Shown piece by piece: positions 11,490 to 23,458 of a DNA stretch of 64,000 bases. Numbering within the stretch: position 1 is the stretch's first letter; the number at the start of each line of letters is the position of its first letter. This DNA comes from Synaphobranchus kaupii (taxonomy: Eukaryota > Chordata > Actinopteri > Anguilliformes > Synaphobranchidae). Position numbers and translations under genes: made by a program. The stretch spans positions 113,384,818 through 113,448,817 of the forward strand of contig CM056380.1 of NCBI GenBank assembly GCA_029718625.1, in the 5' to 3' direction. The notes under the pieces were generated by a model. The model saw nothing but the letters and a program-made list of their open reading frames with translations. It did not search any database and was not told the DNA's origin.

Positions 11490-11870
11490 ACATTTTATTT
11501 TATTTTTTTATTTTTTTATTTGTTTCAGATTTTTTCCCCATTTTCTCCCAATTTAGTAGTCAATTGAACCCCTATTCTAATTAAATTCCCCCCGTGTAGC
11601 AACCGCTAGAGAATCACCGCTACACAACCCCGTCAGCCGGCGACTCCTCCTAGCTCCTGACCGTGATTGCAGCTTGCCCAGGGCCGCTATGCACGCAGCG
11701 ATTCTCTCCGAGCCCCTCCCCCCACCCGGAGGCAGCCGCCAATTGCCGCTCCCACAGGGCGCCGGCCATGCTCGGATCTGGCAGGACCGGGGCGCGAACC
11801 CCGATCCTCGGAGCACAACCGCACCGACTGAAAGTCGGCGCTCTTACCGTTGTATCACCGCAGCGAGCAA
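11490..11870 (-). repeat. tRNA-derived SINE with Glu-like tRNA head
   Basis: Read on the minus strand from 11870, the head is GCGGTGATACAACGGTAAGA, with an anticodon-like arm GCCGACTTTCAGTCGGT whose 7-base loop would carry TTC (Glu), and a B box GGTTCGCGCCCC. A GC-rich body follows, and the element ends in an A-rich tail of AAAAAAT-type repeats at 11490-11530. Two related copies lie inside the 31-36 kb duplication (32455-32668 and 35975-36232). It is not a functional tRNA gene, since the acceptor stem does not close. Confidence 0.72.
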
Positions 11871-11879
11871 ACAAATGAA

Positions 11880-12440
11880 AACAGAAAGGTGACCCATTAT
11901 GTTAGCTGTTGATTATCCTACCAAGGACACTGCTGTGGAATCAATTCCAAAGATTTCAGGAAAAAAAAACGACATAAAATGGAAAGATAAGCAGAGCTCT
12001 TACCGAGGCCTAAAACGGCTGAGGGGCCAATTGATGGCAGTGCATTTTGACTAGTCATCAGGTCGCGGGGGAGGGGGGGGGGGGGGTGACATGATTTTTA
12101 GCAGTCCAGTCACTCTTCCAGCCCCCACCCCCCCGGCGGCTTTATTGATCGCGCGGAGTAGACCAAAAGGTTGAGTTGTGCTGTAATTTGTCTTCGCCCG
12201 TTGTTCGTGACTCGAGCCCTTAAAGAATGCCTGATAACAGGAGAATTTAATCACCAAGACACTTGATAGAGTGTGTCTGCATTCTCCTTCTCACTATTGA
12301 GCAAACAAAAAAAAATGAAAAAAGAGTACGGTTCATGAACTCCCACCTTCACAATAGCCCTGTGAAGTGATGGGACATAACGGGACATAAACGCATCATT
12401 GCCCTTCCAGTGTAATACAGTATCTTACATACTACAGTAG
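11880..12440. other. Unannotated stretch with G-tracts
   Basis: It holds a G14 run at 12073-12086, directly after G4 at 12067-12070, and a C-rich patch at 12121-12135. No gene is recognised. Confidence 0.4.
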
Positions 12441-12444
12441 ATCT

Positions 12445-12716
12445 GCACTGCAAAATAAGTCTGCCTTAGCAGTTGTTTTAGTCTTGTAATGAGACTTAAA
12501 ATCTTTTTTTCCCCCGTCTTGTAGGAAATATTAGTTCGTTTTAAGATACTGTTTGCTGAACAAGTGAAATTCTTCTTGAAATGAGTAAAACTGTTTCACC
12601 TCATAGGTAATCCTTGTGGCTTATTTAGCAAAAACCTAATAGATAAAATAGTAATAGTATCTAAATATAAGACTAAAATTCTTAAATCGTTAGTTCAGAA
12701 TTTTAGTCTAAAACAT
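12445..12716. mobile_element. Truncated MITE of the CACTGCAAAA family
   Basis: The left end is CACTGCAAAATAAGTCT, and the interior has the T/A-rich TAGTCTTGTAATGAGACTTA style of a fish MITE whose termini are CACTGCAAAA and TTTTGCAGTG. The right terminus is missing: the sequence runs straight into repeat R2 at 12718. A copy with both ends lies at 37372-37616. Confidence 0.5.
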
Positions 12717-12717
12717 T

Positions 12718-12962
12718 CATTCTCTGAAATAACTGAAGTAAATGCTGATTTTCCACACACTATTCTAATTTCTTGAAATACTGTTTTGGGGGTTTTCTGG
12801 AGCTGTAAGCCAAAATTATGAAAAATGAAACAAATAAAGGCTAGAAATATTTCACTTTGTGTGTAATGAATCTATAATCTATGAAAGTTTCACTTTTTGA
12901 ATGGAATTATGGAAAAAAAAAAACTTTTCCATGATATTCAAATTTTTTGGAAAGGATCTGTA
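12718..12962 (+). repeat. Dispersed repeat family R2, copy 2
   Basis: It is nearly identical to 4479-4724 in the same orientation. Here it is sandwiched directly between a truncated MITE on the left and an inverted R1 copy on the right, so 12445-13147 is a composite of three repeats. Confidence 0.85.
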
Positions 12963-12971
12963 GTATCTCAT

Positions 12972-13147
12972 TTACGACTTACCCGTGATCTTGTCAATCG
13001 ATGGAGACCATTTTCAGCTGATTCCATGCTGTCCTTCGTATGGACGTCCAGCTGTTGCTAATGCTAGCGCAACCTTATGGTATCAGTTAGCTACCACTAC
13101 CAAATGCACTTAAACACACTCCACGGTGCACCCAAAGCAAATAAAAT
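12972..13147 (-). repeat. Dispersed repeat family R1, copy 2
   Basis: It is the reverse-strand counterpart of 3265-3445 and shares the GCGCTAGCATTAGCAAC block and the ends. The sequence beyond 13147 is unlike that next to copy 1, so the copy boundary is near here. Confidence 0.65.
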
Positions 13148-13600
13148 ACCACAACAGACTATCGGGGTGGATTTCAGTATTTATACCATCATTTTGAAGT
13201 CAAGCTATCGTTGAGTCCTTTACTTTGTGCTATCGCCCTATGTTCTCCGTGGAAGGAGCCAATGCGTTGATATGCGGCAGTGGAGTGATACGTTATAACG
13301 TTACCTGCGATAGTAGTTCCGACACTGCCATTCATGAGCAAAAGGTTTCCTCGTTCGTTATTTTGCATGTGCCATCAAACCTTTGTCAGCGAAACAGTCC
13401 ATATTTACAAATCTATAATTCTATCTCTGAATTTCTCTGGGTCTGGAACGCCCAGTTGTCTTTGTAGATCCAACATATTAGTGCACTGTCCTCTGTCAAC
13501 TCTCCACTGAAGCACGTACCGTACTGCTTGCCAGCCACCGATTGTCTTCCCTCTGCGGCTCACTGACTGAGCTGCAGTCGCTAAGTCAGAGGACTGCACT
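13148..13600. other. Unannotated stretch
   Basis: Nothing is recognised. It may be part of a larger repeat carrying R1, but only one copy is in this window. Confidence 0.3.
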
Positions 13601-13630
13601 TCATACACAGCAAAAATTCAACACTGCTGT

Positions 13631-13664
13631 TGTACATTTAACACCCTAGGGTGTTAAATGTACA
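13631..13664. repeat. Perfect 34-bp palindrome
   Basis: The two 17-base halves (TGTACATTTAACACCCT and its reverse complement) meet with no spacer at 13647/13648. Weaker complementarity continues outside: CACAGCAAAAATT on the left against ATTTTAGCTGTGT on the right, which extends the foldback to about 13607-13684. It probably is a small foldback element. Confidence 0.95.
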
Positions 13665-13689
13665 CCACCATTTTAGCTGTGTACGTGAC

Positions 13690-15135
13690 CAGAACGCAGT
13701 CCCTCTGCCTGAGAGTCTCCTACCAGGATGATGCTGAGGGAAATTATGCGTCGCCATGTGAGGCTAATAGCCGTGGTTGAGACCAGGCTGTGGGGTGCAT
13801 CGCTGCACCAGCTGAAGGATAAGCCGTTTGAAAATATCTCCATTTCCCTTTTCCCATTTCCCATTTACACCTTTGTGTGGTCTGTATTATTTCCAGATAG
13901 TATGATTTACTGTTGTAGCTACAGAAATATATGCAATCGGCTTATAAATTGAGATACATATTTGCTATGTTGATACATTTGCAATTTGCTTGTGACATGC
14001 ATTAAAACTCACAGCATTGTCATGTAATTTTATTTGTCTTACATTTTTTTAATATGTGTAGTTCAGTGAAATTGTGATGACTAATGATTTATTTTTTTAA
14101 ATCAACTGTTCTTCACATAAAAGCCCCATTCTTATGTATCATAAATTATACATAATGTCAGGTATATTGAATACTGTGTATTTTTTATGGACTGAATCCA
14201 ATAAGTGGACATATATTTCTCCATCATCCTATACTTTATTTATCTATCCAGTGGCATTCTCCAAGTTTTTTGTGACATTTGCTTTTCTTCTAAATCATTT
14301 GCCACCTTTGGGCTTTCACTCCACAAGTACAAATGTTTTCTGTTCCATTTTATAACCTTTTCACTCAAGACCAGGCCAGCATCAGGCAGCAATCTCACAA
14401 CGGTTATATAAAGTGCAATAATCTTCTCTTTCAGGCATGACCAGAAAGCAACAACTCACTTTATGACCAAAAGCATAAGACTTAAAAGCTCTCTTTACAA
14501 CTTCCGTCCTGTTTACAAAACTGTTCTGTTTGTCCAATCCAAGCCAAGCCTTGTTTCATTTAACTTTTCTACAAAACTCTGAAACTTTTCCCTGAAGCTT
14601 TTGAAAGCTTAGGTGGAAGAATGCTTTAGATGGTGCTTTTTCTGTGATTCTTTTATCTGCTTTGATTGTAACTTCACTCAGTAAAAGCATCAATAGAATA
14701 GCAGGTGGTTATCAAAGAAGAGAAGGGAATTCATCTCAAAAGTGGGGGTGTCATCTTGAAAAAAGGCTAAATGCTAACCTTCACAATGTGAAGTTGACCT
14801 TTATAATATCATATTATTGTACAATATACATACACTGTGCACTCAAGGTAAGTGTGCACTCAAGGTTACTAAGTAACTGAAATTCATAGCTTTGGCAGGA
14901 TTTAATGCCAAATATTTGTTGTTGATCACTTAAGACCTATCCGGCGGTACGTAATCAGAATTTGTAAGACTGTCTACAGTCTTGTATAAGACTGTATACT
15001 GTCCTAGATATTCTTTAGCTCCATGACAATTTTTATAATTAATATTTTTTTTAATCAAAACACGTCACTAACCACACGAAAGAGGAATGTTCTGGATAAT
15101 GGTGAAAATAGTTTATTTCTAAATAGCCTCTGATG
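13690..15135. other. AT-rich stretch, nothing recognised
   Basis: No gene or repeat is recognised. It contains a few runs of CCCATTT type near 13840-13866. Confidence 0.4.
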
Positions 15136-15139
15136 TGCA

Positions 15140-15248
15140 GGGGTACCGGAGCTGTCAGCAGCTCTATGGAAGGGCCCGGAATCAGCTCTGGGTTACAACA
15201 ATCCGATTAGGGTGCGCTGTCAGCTCCTATGAGCTGTTCCGCTACCCC
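15140..15248. repeat. Short inverted-repeat structure
   Basis: GGGGTACCGGA (15140-15150) pairs with TCCGCTACCCC (15238-15248) with one mismatch. Several AGCTC/GAGCT words between them can also pair. It may be a small foldback repeat or chance in GC-rich sequence. Confidence 0.4.
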
Positions 15249-16630
15249 GCTACGACCGGGACACCCCGCCGTCCTCCGGCCACGCCGGTGCCCGGTCGCA
15301 ATTCCTGCGCGGCCCCGACCTGCCAGACGCACGCGGAAAACCGTTGGGGAGTGAGCAGATGGGCGAGGCCAGCCAAGCTGAGTAATTGCATCTCACCGCC
15401 GGTTTGGTGACGGAATAAGGTTTGGCGCTTTTCCCCCACGGTTCTAATTTTAAGAATTACAAATGGCTTTGCGCCCCAACCCCCTCCACCACCTTTTCCC
15501 TCAAAGCATGAGGCAGCTTTAAAGATGTGCAGCCGCTTCTAAAATGTCACTGGCCTGCCTCAGTCACCCATACTGCTGACACCCTGGCCTGGAGACAGAT
15601 CAGCTCTAATTCACCATTTAACTCCATTTGCCTTTAACTCTGAGATAGTTTAAATTCGGGGTTAACTGAAAAGCAAGATGTCTGCACCCCAGTGCCGCTG
15701 CAGCAAAGCTCCAGAGCCGTTTACAGTCAATGCGCTGAAAGGGTTAATCCAAACACAAACAGAAGGAGGGCCTTTATGAATAATTAATGTTCTGTATATT
15801 GAGACATGTATTATGCAGGCGAGTTCATTCTCACGGCTGTAATGCAACTTTTATTTGTTTTATTTGATAGAGAAGGCACAGAGCCAAGATGGTGCCAGTG
15901 AGGTAATGCACATCGGAAATGTTTTTTGTTTGTTTGTTTGATACTCTGGGATTGATTATATACTCCGCTTTCAAAAACCACAGTGTACTTTTTTGAGGGA
16001 AAAAAAGCCAAACTCTTACTCACCAAATGGTGTAATCATTTTCTCTCAACATCAGTAAATATAGATTGTTTCTCAGTTATCTGCAAGAATTCTACTTGTG
16101 TTTGAAGGGTTTGAGTTCTTCAAAAAAATTATTTGTGACCCAGGCCTGCTGCCAATAGCTGCGTTTACACGTTCGAGCCAGCAGGGTCAATCTAATGGCT
16201 TGAGCGAGTTCATGCTGAAAGCCTCGTGTCAGACATTTGCTTGTCCACCACCAGGCCATGGCAGGGACCTACACCACTCTAAATCCTGCCCACACAAAGC
16301 CGCTTGGGTGTTAATGTAAACCACCCAGTGAAAGGTTAGCACTGACATAACAAGGTACCAGTGCTTACTCCTCCCTTGACCACGCCCCTTGTAACCCAAC
16401 TGCCCAATGAGGATCAAGAGAAACATAAAAAATTAGTAGGCTTCACGCACTGAGACTGTGAAACCAAAGCCTTGAAGTGGAAAAAGACAAGAAGTGCACA
16501 CGCTAGCTCCGTCAAAATTAGCACAGCTGCGGAGATGTAGAGATGTAGCTATTGCATGCTTGCTGAAAGCAAGCTGCAGATGTGCTCACTCGCTGTGTCT
16601 GTGTGTGGTGCTGTCCATGGTGCACTAAGC
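15249..16630. other. Unannotated; GC-rich patch at 15249-15420
   Basis: The first 170 bases are CpG-rich. The remainder is AT-rich. No exon or repeat is recognised. Confidence 0.4.
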
Positions 16631-16632
16631 CT

Positions 16633-16727
16633 TATGGAAAAATAATACACTGCAGTATATTGTAAATATATCAAAATTATCTTCACAATATATTTAAAAT
16701 ATACTGCAGTATATTACATTTCCATAT
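16633..16727. mobile_element. Small AT-rich foldback element
   Basis: The arms TATGGAAAAATAATACACTG and CACTGCAGTATATTGTAAAT on the left mirror the right side read in reverse complement (TATGGAAATGTAATATACTG ...). The arms span roughly 40 bases each around a short loop. The ends are flanked by further CATATGG words. Confidence 0.7.
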
Positions 16728-16804
16728 GGTCCATATGGACTGGGATAATGACCACTGAAGCTGCTGCCATGCTTTCCCTGTTTTCATGATTGGCTAAAGA
16801 CCTG

Positions 16805-17091
16805 GGGCCACATGTACAAAACTCTGAGTAAAAGAACGTGTAAAAGAACGCTCGGGGTGAAAGTCGGAAAACTGCTTAAAAAAAAGTTTTGCATTTTCTA
16901 CCTCTGCCTTTCTGTCACGATGTCGCCATATCACACGGACTCCAAACATTGTGTATGTATGGTGTCCATTGTGTGCAGAGGTACGCATATTCTCACAGCA
17001 CGTGCTATTCTATACATCTGAATTTCTGCGTGGAAACTCCCTAACGCAGCTTTCTGAGGGCATTTTTCTGCTCTGTTTATACATGTGGCCC
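16805..17091. mobile_element. MITE, PIF/Harbinger-like, 287 bp with CTG target duplication
   Basis: The termini are GGGCCACATGTACAAAA on the left and TTTATACATGTGGCCC on the right, which are inverted repeats. The element is flanked on both sides by CTG (16802-16804 and 17092-17094), which fits a 3-bp target duplication. G-rich ends and a 3-bp duplication point to PIF/Harbinger, although that superfamily usually prefers TWA. There is no coding capacity. Confidence 0.8.
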
Positions 17092-17094
17092 CTG

Positions 17095-20000
17095 GTCCTG
17101 CAGCTGTAGACACCCTGCATAGCACCATGGATGAATATAATATTCTTTCATTATTAAACAAGTGAAATCTCAGAGAAACTATCTGGATGGATAGATAGCA
17201 CTCTACAATTTAGCTTAGTTTCATTTTTGTGTATATTGCCCCTCAAAAATTAAACCTGAAATAAAAAAAATACTTAAAGAAACAGGATTAAGAGAATTTA
17301 TTAGTTGCATTATTCTTATATTCTTTGAAGTAATGCATTCAAACTAATTTTATTCTGTGGAGAGTAATGGACAGGTTTTGAAGGGGACATCTTCCTTTTG
17401 ATGACAGTCATACGGTCTAGGGAAAGACCCAATTATTCAGTCAGAATATTGTTCTCATAAAAGGTCAACCCTGACTAAATGAAAAAAATTATAATAATAA
17501 TCATCTCGCACTCTCTCTAAAGTAAACTTTAAAAACCCTTTTGCAGCACAGTAAAATTTTGCAGACTTGTCTACCAGTTATTTAAACACTGAAAACCTTA
17601 TTTTATTATAAGCAGTGTGATGTCAGCAATGTGAACAGATGACAATCAAAAAGGCATTCTGGTTTTATGTGAGTGGTCTCGTTTGACCTGTCTGCTGACC
17701 TAAGCCTCGTCTTCCTTTCCTTTCAATGGCTGAAAAGATTCAGTAAAACCGCTGATAATAACCGATGACAGGAAGAGAACGGACTCTGCTTTTGCATTGC
17801 AGCTGGGCTCCTGTGCTTTGCCTACTTTACCTGCACTGTGCACCCCTATTAACCTGAAATCACAGTGAATCATGTAAAGGAGTTAAAACTCTGCGCTCCT
17901 TCTTCACGCCAATCAGTTTTTCACAGTTTTTCCTCTGTCGTTGTTGTTGAACGTGACCTTGTTTCGGCACTGCGTTATTTCATGCATCATAATCGTTTGG
18001 CTTTTATATTGTCAGCTTGAATTAAACGGCTAACGCGGTAGCACGTCCGGGCAATTGTTGAAAAAGCTATAGCGATGAACACGATCACATAACAGCTGTT
18101 GATGGTTAGACTCACTAGCAGCTCTCACATTCTCAAGGGAATATTTTCCTACGATAAAAATAGGGGACGCGATAGGCTACGCTGAAGGCCATTTTCTCGC
18201 CTCCCCGTCCGGACACGTCTTAGATTGCACCGTGAGAAGTGTTCGTGGGGTGCAGCGATGTGGCCGTTCGTGAAACCTCAGGCAAGGGTTGTCTAGGAGA
18301 CCTGTGTTAAATCCGCGGATGAACTTGTTGACCTTTCCCGTCGCCTGCTTCTGAACCACTATGCGACATCAGAGAGAATTTAATGTAAAAAAAAATTTAA
18401 AAAAATACGCGCTCTTTGATGCCCAGATGGTACCAAGCCACAGGTGGCCAGGAGGGTTCAGCTTGCACATTGCTCAGTCAACGTGCTCAACTCTCACGCG
18501 TTAGCGGCGCCAGCGACGTGATGCGGGCGCGCTGGATACCCTCAGATGAAGTAAACGGCTCGTCCGGGCTGAAAGCCAGAGCGCAGAGTGGTTGGCAAAC
18601 TGCGCTTCTTTAGAACAAGGTCAACGAGAGAGAAATTGCATCACATTTTTATACATGGCTGTTTGTTATAGACTGAGGAAAAATTTTGGTTTCATCCAGA
18701 CTAGTGATTTGCATTGCTTCAGTTACTGAAGGTCTACCTGCAAGTCAGTTCATTATAAACCATCAGAAGTGTGAGAACAAGTACTTCGGGAAATAACTGA
18801 TATTTCGTGTTGATATGATTCAGCAGTCAAACTGTAAAATGGACACCGAGGTTCCCACGAGAGTATGGGTCCAGACTGTAAAGAAAAAGAAAAATGATTC
18901 TGTTTATAATCATTTCTTGGACAAAACATCAGAGACTGGACAAAATTTTTTAAAATAATGCTTTTTAATAAGTGTGCATTATAGCATGCATTATATAAAA
19001 TGCACTTGCCCAATTGCATTGATTTCAGCACTGCACCGTTAGCTATAGCCTTTGGGAAGCTACACATTCAACATGTCTTCCCTTTGTTCATTGACTCCTG
19101 CAGAGGCAACAGAGTTAGCATTCCATGCACTTATGGGACTGGTCTTAGGGCGGGAAGGAGTGGTGTGAGTGACAGGTAGTAGTGGGAAAACAGAACAGAA
19201 AACACTGTGAAGGACATAATGTGAGGACAGATATAAAGACTGGACGGAAAGGGAGGGAGAGGTAATGAACTTTGACCTCACTCGCCCACCAAACACACCT
19301 GTGCATTTCTTCTCATCGGAACGTAGACTGCAGTTCCCATCATTTAAAACCAACAGTTCCCTTTTTGTGCCAACATCAATAACTCAATAATGAACAAGGA
19401 TTACATACCTGTATGAGCCAGGTTTCTTAATCACACAATGGCCGCGATGCTGCCCACATCTTATGCGGTCGCTGAACTGTAATGCAAATGTTTTTGTCAA
19501 TTGTCGTTATCAACTGTGTTGCGTTGTGTTGTAATGTGGTGTCATTGTACCATGCAATAGACTGTTTTCTGCATTTTGTTTTGTGTTTTGCTTTTCATGC
19601 CAAAACCAAAGTTTCTCTGGGGGTGGAATGGAAAAAAAAAAAACACGCTTTTTCTATCTAATTTTCTAATCTAATACATTCAAATTCAAGTCACAGAAAA
19701 TCACCTGTGGTGGGCTGCTGCGGGAAAGCTGGGCATCTGTGCTTTCCCACAGATTAGCCCTGAGCTGAAAATGTCACCGAGTAAGGTATCTTTGTGGTAG
19801 GATTGTTGTAAGGCATCGCACCATCTGCTACACACTGACAGTTGTTCACACATTATAATGTATTCCCGCTCTACGCTGCCCACTGTATGTTTTGGCATGT
19901 AAATGAGTTGGTAAATCTCATGCCCACTGTATGGTAGTTGCGACTGTGGTGCGTTATCTCTGAGGTAACTGCACCCTGCCCCATCCCCGCTCTGCCCACT

Positions 20001-20249
20001 TGAGCTGGTTGGAGAAGGGTTCTATCAGTAGAGGGCAGTAGAGAGACTTTCACTGTGATAACGCCTATTCTGTTCAGGAAGCTCTGAATGAGACGATATG
20101 CTGTGTGTGATAAACAGTGTGAACTGGAGCCCAAATACCTTAAGCATGATCTGAATTGTGAATGTATACACGTGCCGGGCGCCGTATATTTCAATAATGA
20201 GGAAAGGTTATTATGTTTGATGGGGATTTGCCACTGAGTTATGGCCACA
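17095..20249. other. Long stretch without recognised features
   Basis: It is mostly AT-rich, with a more GC-rich part at 18160-18600. Open frames are at most about 100 codons and resemble nothing. I see no repeat copies shared with the rest of the window. Confidence 0.4.
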
Positions 20250-20445
20250 GTGTAGTTAGATGGTTGGGCTTGTAATTCAAAGTTTGTGGGTGAGATTCCC
20301 TACATTGTACCCTTGTGCAAGGCAATTCATTTTTCATGAGATGCTTCAGTAAAATATCTGGCAGTATAAATTGTAGGATTGTATGCAAAAAAAAAAGACA
20401 ATGCAATTTGTGTAAGTCATTCTGGGTAAGAGTAACATACACAGT
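20250..20445 (+). repeat. Degenerate tRNA-derived SINE (UnaSINE-like)
   Basis: It shows the order seen in the better copies: CAGTGTAGTTAGATGGTTGG, then a weak B box GGTGAGATTCC, then TTGTACCCTTGTGCAAGGCA, then GCAGTATAAATTG, then ATTCTGGGTAAGAGTAA. It is old and strongly diverged. Confidence 0.55.
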
Positions 20446-20651
20446 CGTGTTAGAAAAACGCATGGCTATGCTGTCATTTTCAATTCAAAATAACAGGAGT
20501 CTACCCAAACATTTACATCAATTTGTATAAGTATACCAATAAGTATTGGTGCAAGTCTAATAGATCAACTAATTTTAAATAAATAAGACTGCACACAATT
20601 CATGATATCTATCTTATAAAGCTTCTTATTTTTATTATTACATACTGACTA

Positions 20652-20693
20652 GGCTACCACCCGACGTTTCGGCACATTGCCTTTCTCAAGGGG
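20652..20693 (-). ncRNA. Degenerate hammerhead-type motif of a Penelope-like element
   Basis: The minus strand reads CTTGAGAAA, then a short hairpin GGCA-ATG-TGCC, then GAAACGTC. This order matches the hammerhead core: CUGANGA box, stem II, GAAA, then a minimal stem III with a UC cleavage site. Such ribozymes are known in the terminal repeats of Penelope-like elements. The first box is CTTGAGA here instead of CTGATGA, so self-cleavage is not expected. No reverse-transcriptase sequence is nearby. Confidence 0.4.
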
Positions 20694-20699
20694 GGTAAT

Positions 20700-21230
20700 T
20701 TTCAAAAGATTCAGACCTTTCTCATTCATTCTAAATCTGGAACACAATGATTATTTTTATTATTTATTTTGAGATGTATTATCAATGTTTTCTGAAAAGT
20801 GACAAATGTTTAAAGTAGTCAAAGGACTGAACTTTTGTGTTGGTAAATGAAACAAACTAGAATGCGGTTGTAGGAGAAATCGTTTTTGATAGCGCTTACC
20901 TAAATTTGCAATAAGTGCGAATTTCTCCTTCACATGTCTCTGAAAAGCCACAGGTTTTGCAGGTTGCCGTTGTTACTCAGCACTAATTGAAGTTTTTCCG
21001 AAACTCACTGAGCCCACTTTTACCAATTTTGAGAAAATAAACATTTTGTTTATTTTTTTTGTGTGTGAAAAATCTAATTTTTATACTTAAATACCAAATA
21101 CGAATAGTGTAAAATTAAAATAGCATATACGTATCTAACCATTTATCAGAAAAAACATATGATTTATGATTTATCAAAACTGGACTTAGTCAGGTTTGGA
21201 AAAACACTCAGATCCCATTGGTTGCCCGGG
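20700..21230. other. AT-rich stretch, nothing recognised
   Basis: It may include the body of the Penelope-like fragment, but I cannot delimit it. Confidence 0.3.
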
Positions 21231-21237
21231 CTCTAAA

Positions 21238-21421
21238 GCATGGATATTCAAATCCAGACCTTGAATCTAAATCTGGCCCTGGTTTTCTTTCTCCCAGGAA
21301 ATTAACTGAACAATTACTGCTACTGATTGGCCAGACTGTCTTCACGCCTGACTCCCAGGTAAAGGGAGGGTGGAAAGCCAGCAGTTCTCGGACCTCGAGG
21401 ACAGTGATTTGAATACCAGGG
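21238..21421 (+). mobile_element. MITE family M1, copy 1
   Basis: The ends TGGATATTCAAATC and, in reverse complement, TGGTATTCAAATC form terminal inverted repeats. A second copy lies inverted at 52774-52960 and shares most of the interior, including TTCTCCCAGG, AACTGAACAATTA, TGATTGGCCAGACTGTCTTC and GACTCCCAGGTAAAGGGAGG. The element is about 185 bases with no coding capacity. Confidence 0.8.
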
Positions 21422-22226
21422 CTCTAAACTAATGCAATGCAAAGTAAGTGCATGCAAAGATGTCTTTATTTTCCTGATACCAAAACCTGAATAATATAAA
21501 GCTTTCTGAGAAAATGTACAGAGATTTTTTTTCCAACTTGACTACAACTCACATATGATCATATGATTGGGTTATGAAATGTATATTGAGCTTCAGAATT
21601 ATATATCAATTTCCTCTGGTGGGGCGGGTTGGAAGGATGCATTGCTTGTGGAAAAAATTCTCAGGGGAAAATGTTTTTCCCCTCGTCTATAAATGCATGA
21701 AATTCCACGCTTACTACGTCAGTTTTAAATCAAGGGCCTTCCTGCTAGCCTGTATGTTTAATGCTTAGTCATTACACTCAACCACATTGTGCACATCAAA
21801 ATTCTACCCTAATGGAAAAAAACCGCAGAGTATTGGAAAACTGTAATAAATAAATACATAAATGTATAAATAACATTTTAATCAATCACTCCGCGTGACA
21901 GCCTTATTTTCTCAAAGACCAGAATAAGGAGGATCTGTCTGGAATGCATAAACAGTCAGCTGACAACAGAAGCCAGACGCAATCGTATCATTTCATTGGA
22001 GTATATGTTTTTCCAACCCCCAGTGTCTTCGTGTTATCTTCCTGTTATTCCAATGCCATTACAGTGCAGGGTTAAGAATCGGTGATGTTTATACCAGTCG
22101 AAAACAAAATGACGTTCATGGGCATTAAGCAATCTGGTTAATGCCTCTCTGAGCATGAATTAATAGGTTTTTTCGGTCTCTGGTTCCCGCTTAACTTCGC
22201 TACTCTCATAAATATTAAATCAGTGC

Positions 22227-22399
22227 AATTCATTTGAACGTGTCACTAACATTATTTCAGAAATGGAAGTAATGAAGCAAAGTGGTTTTCTTCAAGAGGT
22301 TTTCTTGCTGTTATTGACAAAGCTTTAAATGCATTAGAAATTATTATTTTGAAACATACACACACGCACGCACACACACGCACACACACACGCACACAG

Positions 22400-22487
<88 letters not shown>

Positions 22488-22656
22488 CAATAGCATGCCA
22501 GTAGCTCAGAGGTTGGCTCACTCATTATTGTAAGAGAGGTTAGTTTGCTTAAATGGTACAAACCAGGCAGGCAATGGAGTAGTCCCATTCGCACAGCTAT
22601 TCTGAAGCCATTAGGAATGGATAGATGACAAGGTGATCATAATTCATTTGAACGTG
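22227..22656. repeat. 398-bp segment between perfect 16-bp direct repeats
   Basis: AATTCATTTGAACGTG occurs at 22227-22242 and again at 22641-22656. The segment between them carries the CA microsatellite. The repeats could be a target-site duplication of an inserted element, or the remains of a tandem duplication. I see no poly(A), terminal inverted repeat or open frame in between. Confidence 0.6.
22358..22486. repeat. (CA)n microsatellite
   Basis: CA tract of about 128 bases with CG interruptions in its first third. Open frames across it on either strand are repeat artefacts. Confidence 0.98.
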
Positions 22657-22659
22657 GAC

Positions 22660-23456
22660 CCAAATATTTTGACATACCTTTGAGTGGTAAAGTTTTCCAG
22701 ACCTTTGAGTGAGAACCAAGGTCAGCCAGAGCTATTTGACGCAGCTTTGGGCTAATTAAGACCCCCGTGATGAATAACTAATTAGCAACAAGCTCAGCTG
22801 AGCTCTAGGGGGCAGCGTAATGACAGTCATTCCAGTGAAATTATGGTTTACAACCGTCGCTTGTGATCTAAATGGATTTTCATAAGTTTTGTCTGAGGGA
22901 GCACCACGGGAGAATCTTCACATGGGAGGAATGGCGCTAATGTTCATTATCACAAGCATTTCCCTAGGTGTACTGTAAGCAGGATAACGCCAAGCGACAC
23001 TATTTCTCTCATCAAAGCTGCAGTTTTCTCAGCTCAAATTAAGAGATATCTGTTAGACGGTATTTTTGGAAGTGGCCTACTTATCATTGTTACTTCACAT
23101 GAGACCTTTCATCAAAATAAAAATTTTGTGTGTGGCTTGTGTTGGTGTGACGCAACTCAAGTGAATCTGAATCGCATCATCTACCCTCTGTTTTCAGTGA
23201 CAATCAATGAAGGGACGTTTTCTGTGCAGAAGGCCAGGCCAGTTGGTCATGGAAATGATTAAAGATGTTGAATGGCTATTTCTGGCCTTGAAGCACGCTG
23301 CTACATTAGAATGCTCAAAATCAGTCATTCTTAAAAGGCCTTGGATTTTAGACTTTGTATAGTTCCTAAAGTGGTCACAATAGAAGCCAATGTCACAAAA
23401 ACTGATACATGCACTGCCTGAACGATTTTAATAAAATTCCCATTAAGGAATAGATA
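22660..23456. other. Stretch without recognised features
   Basis: AT-rich and non-repetitive as far as I can see. No gene is recognised. Confidence 0.4.
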
Positions 23457-23458
23457 TA

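Noticed and set aside
11800..11870. tRNA-Glu gene on the minus strand
   Set aside because: Only a tRNA-like SINE head. The acceptor stem does not close and a SINE body follows directly.
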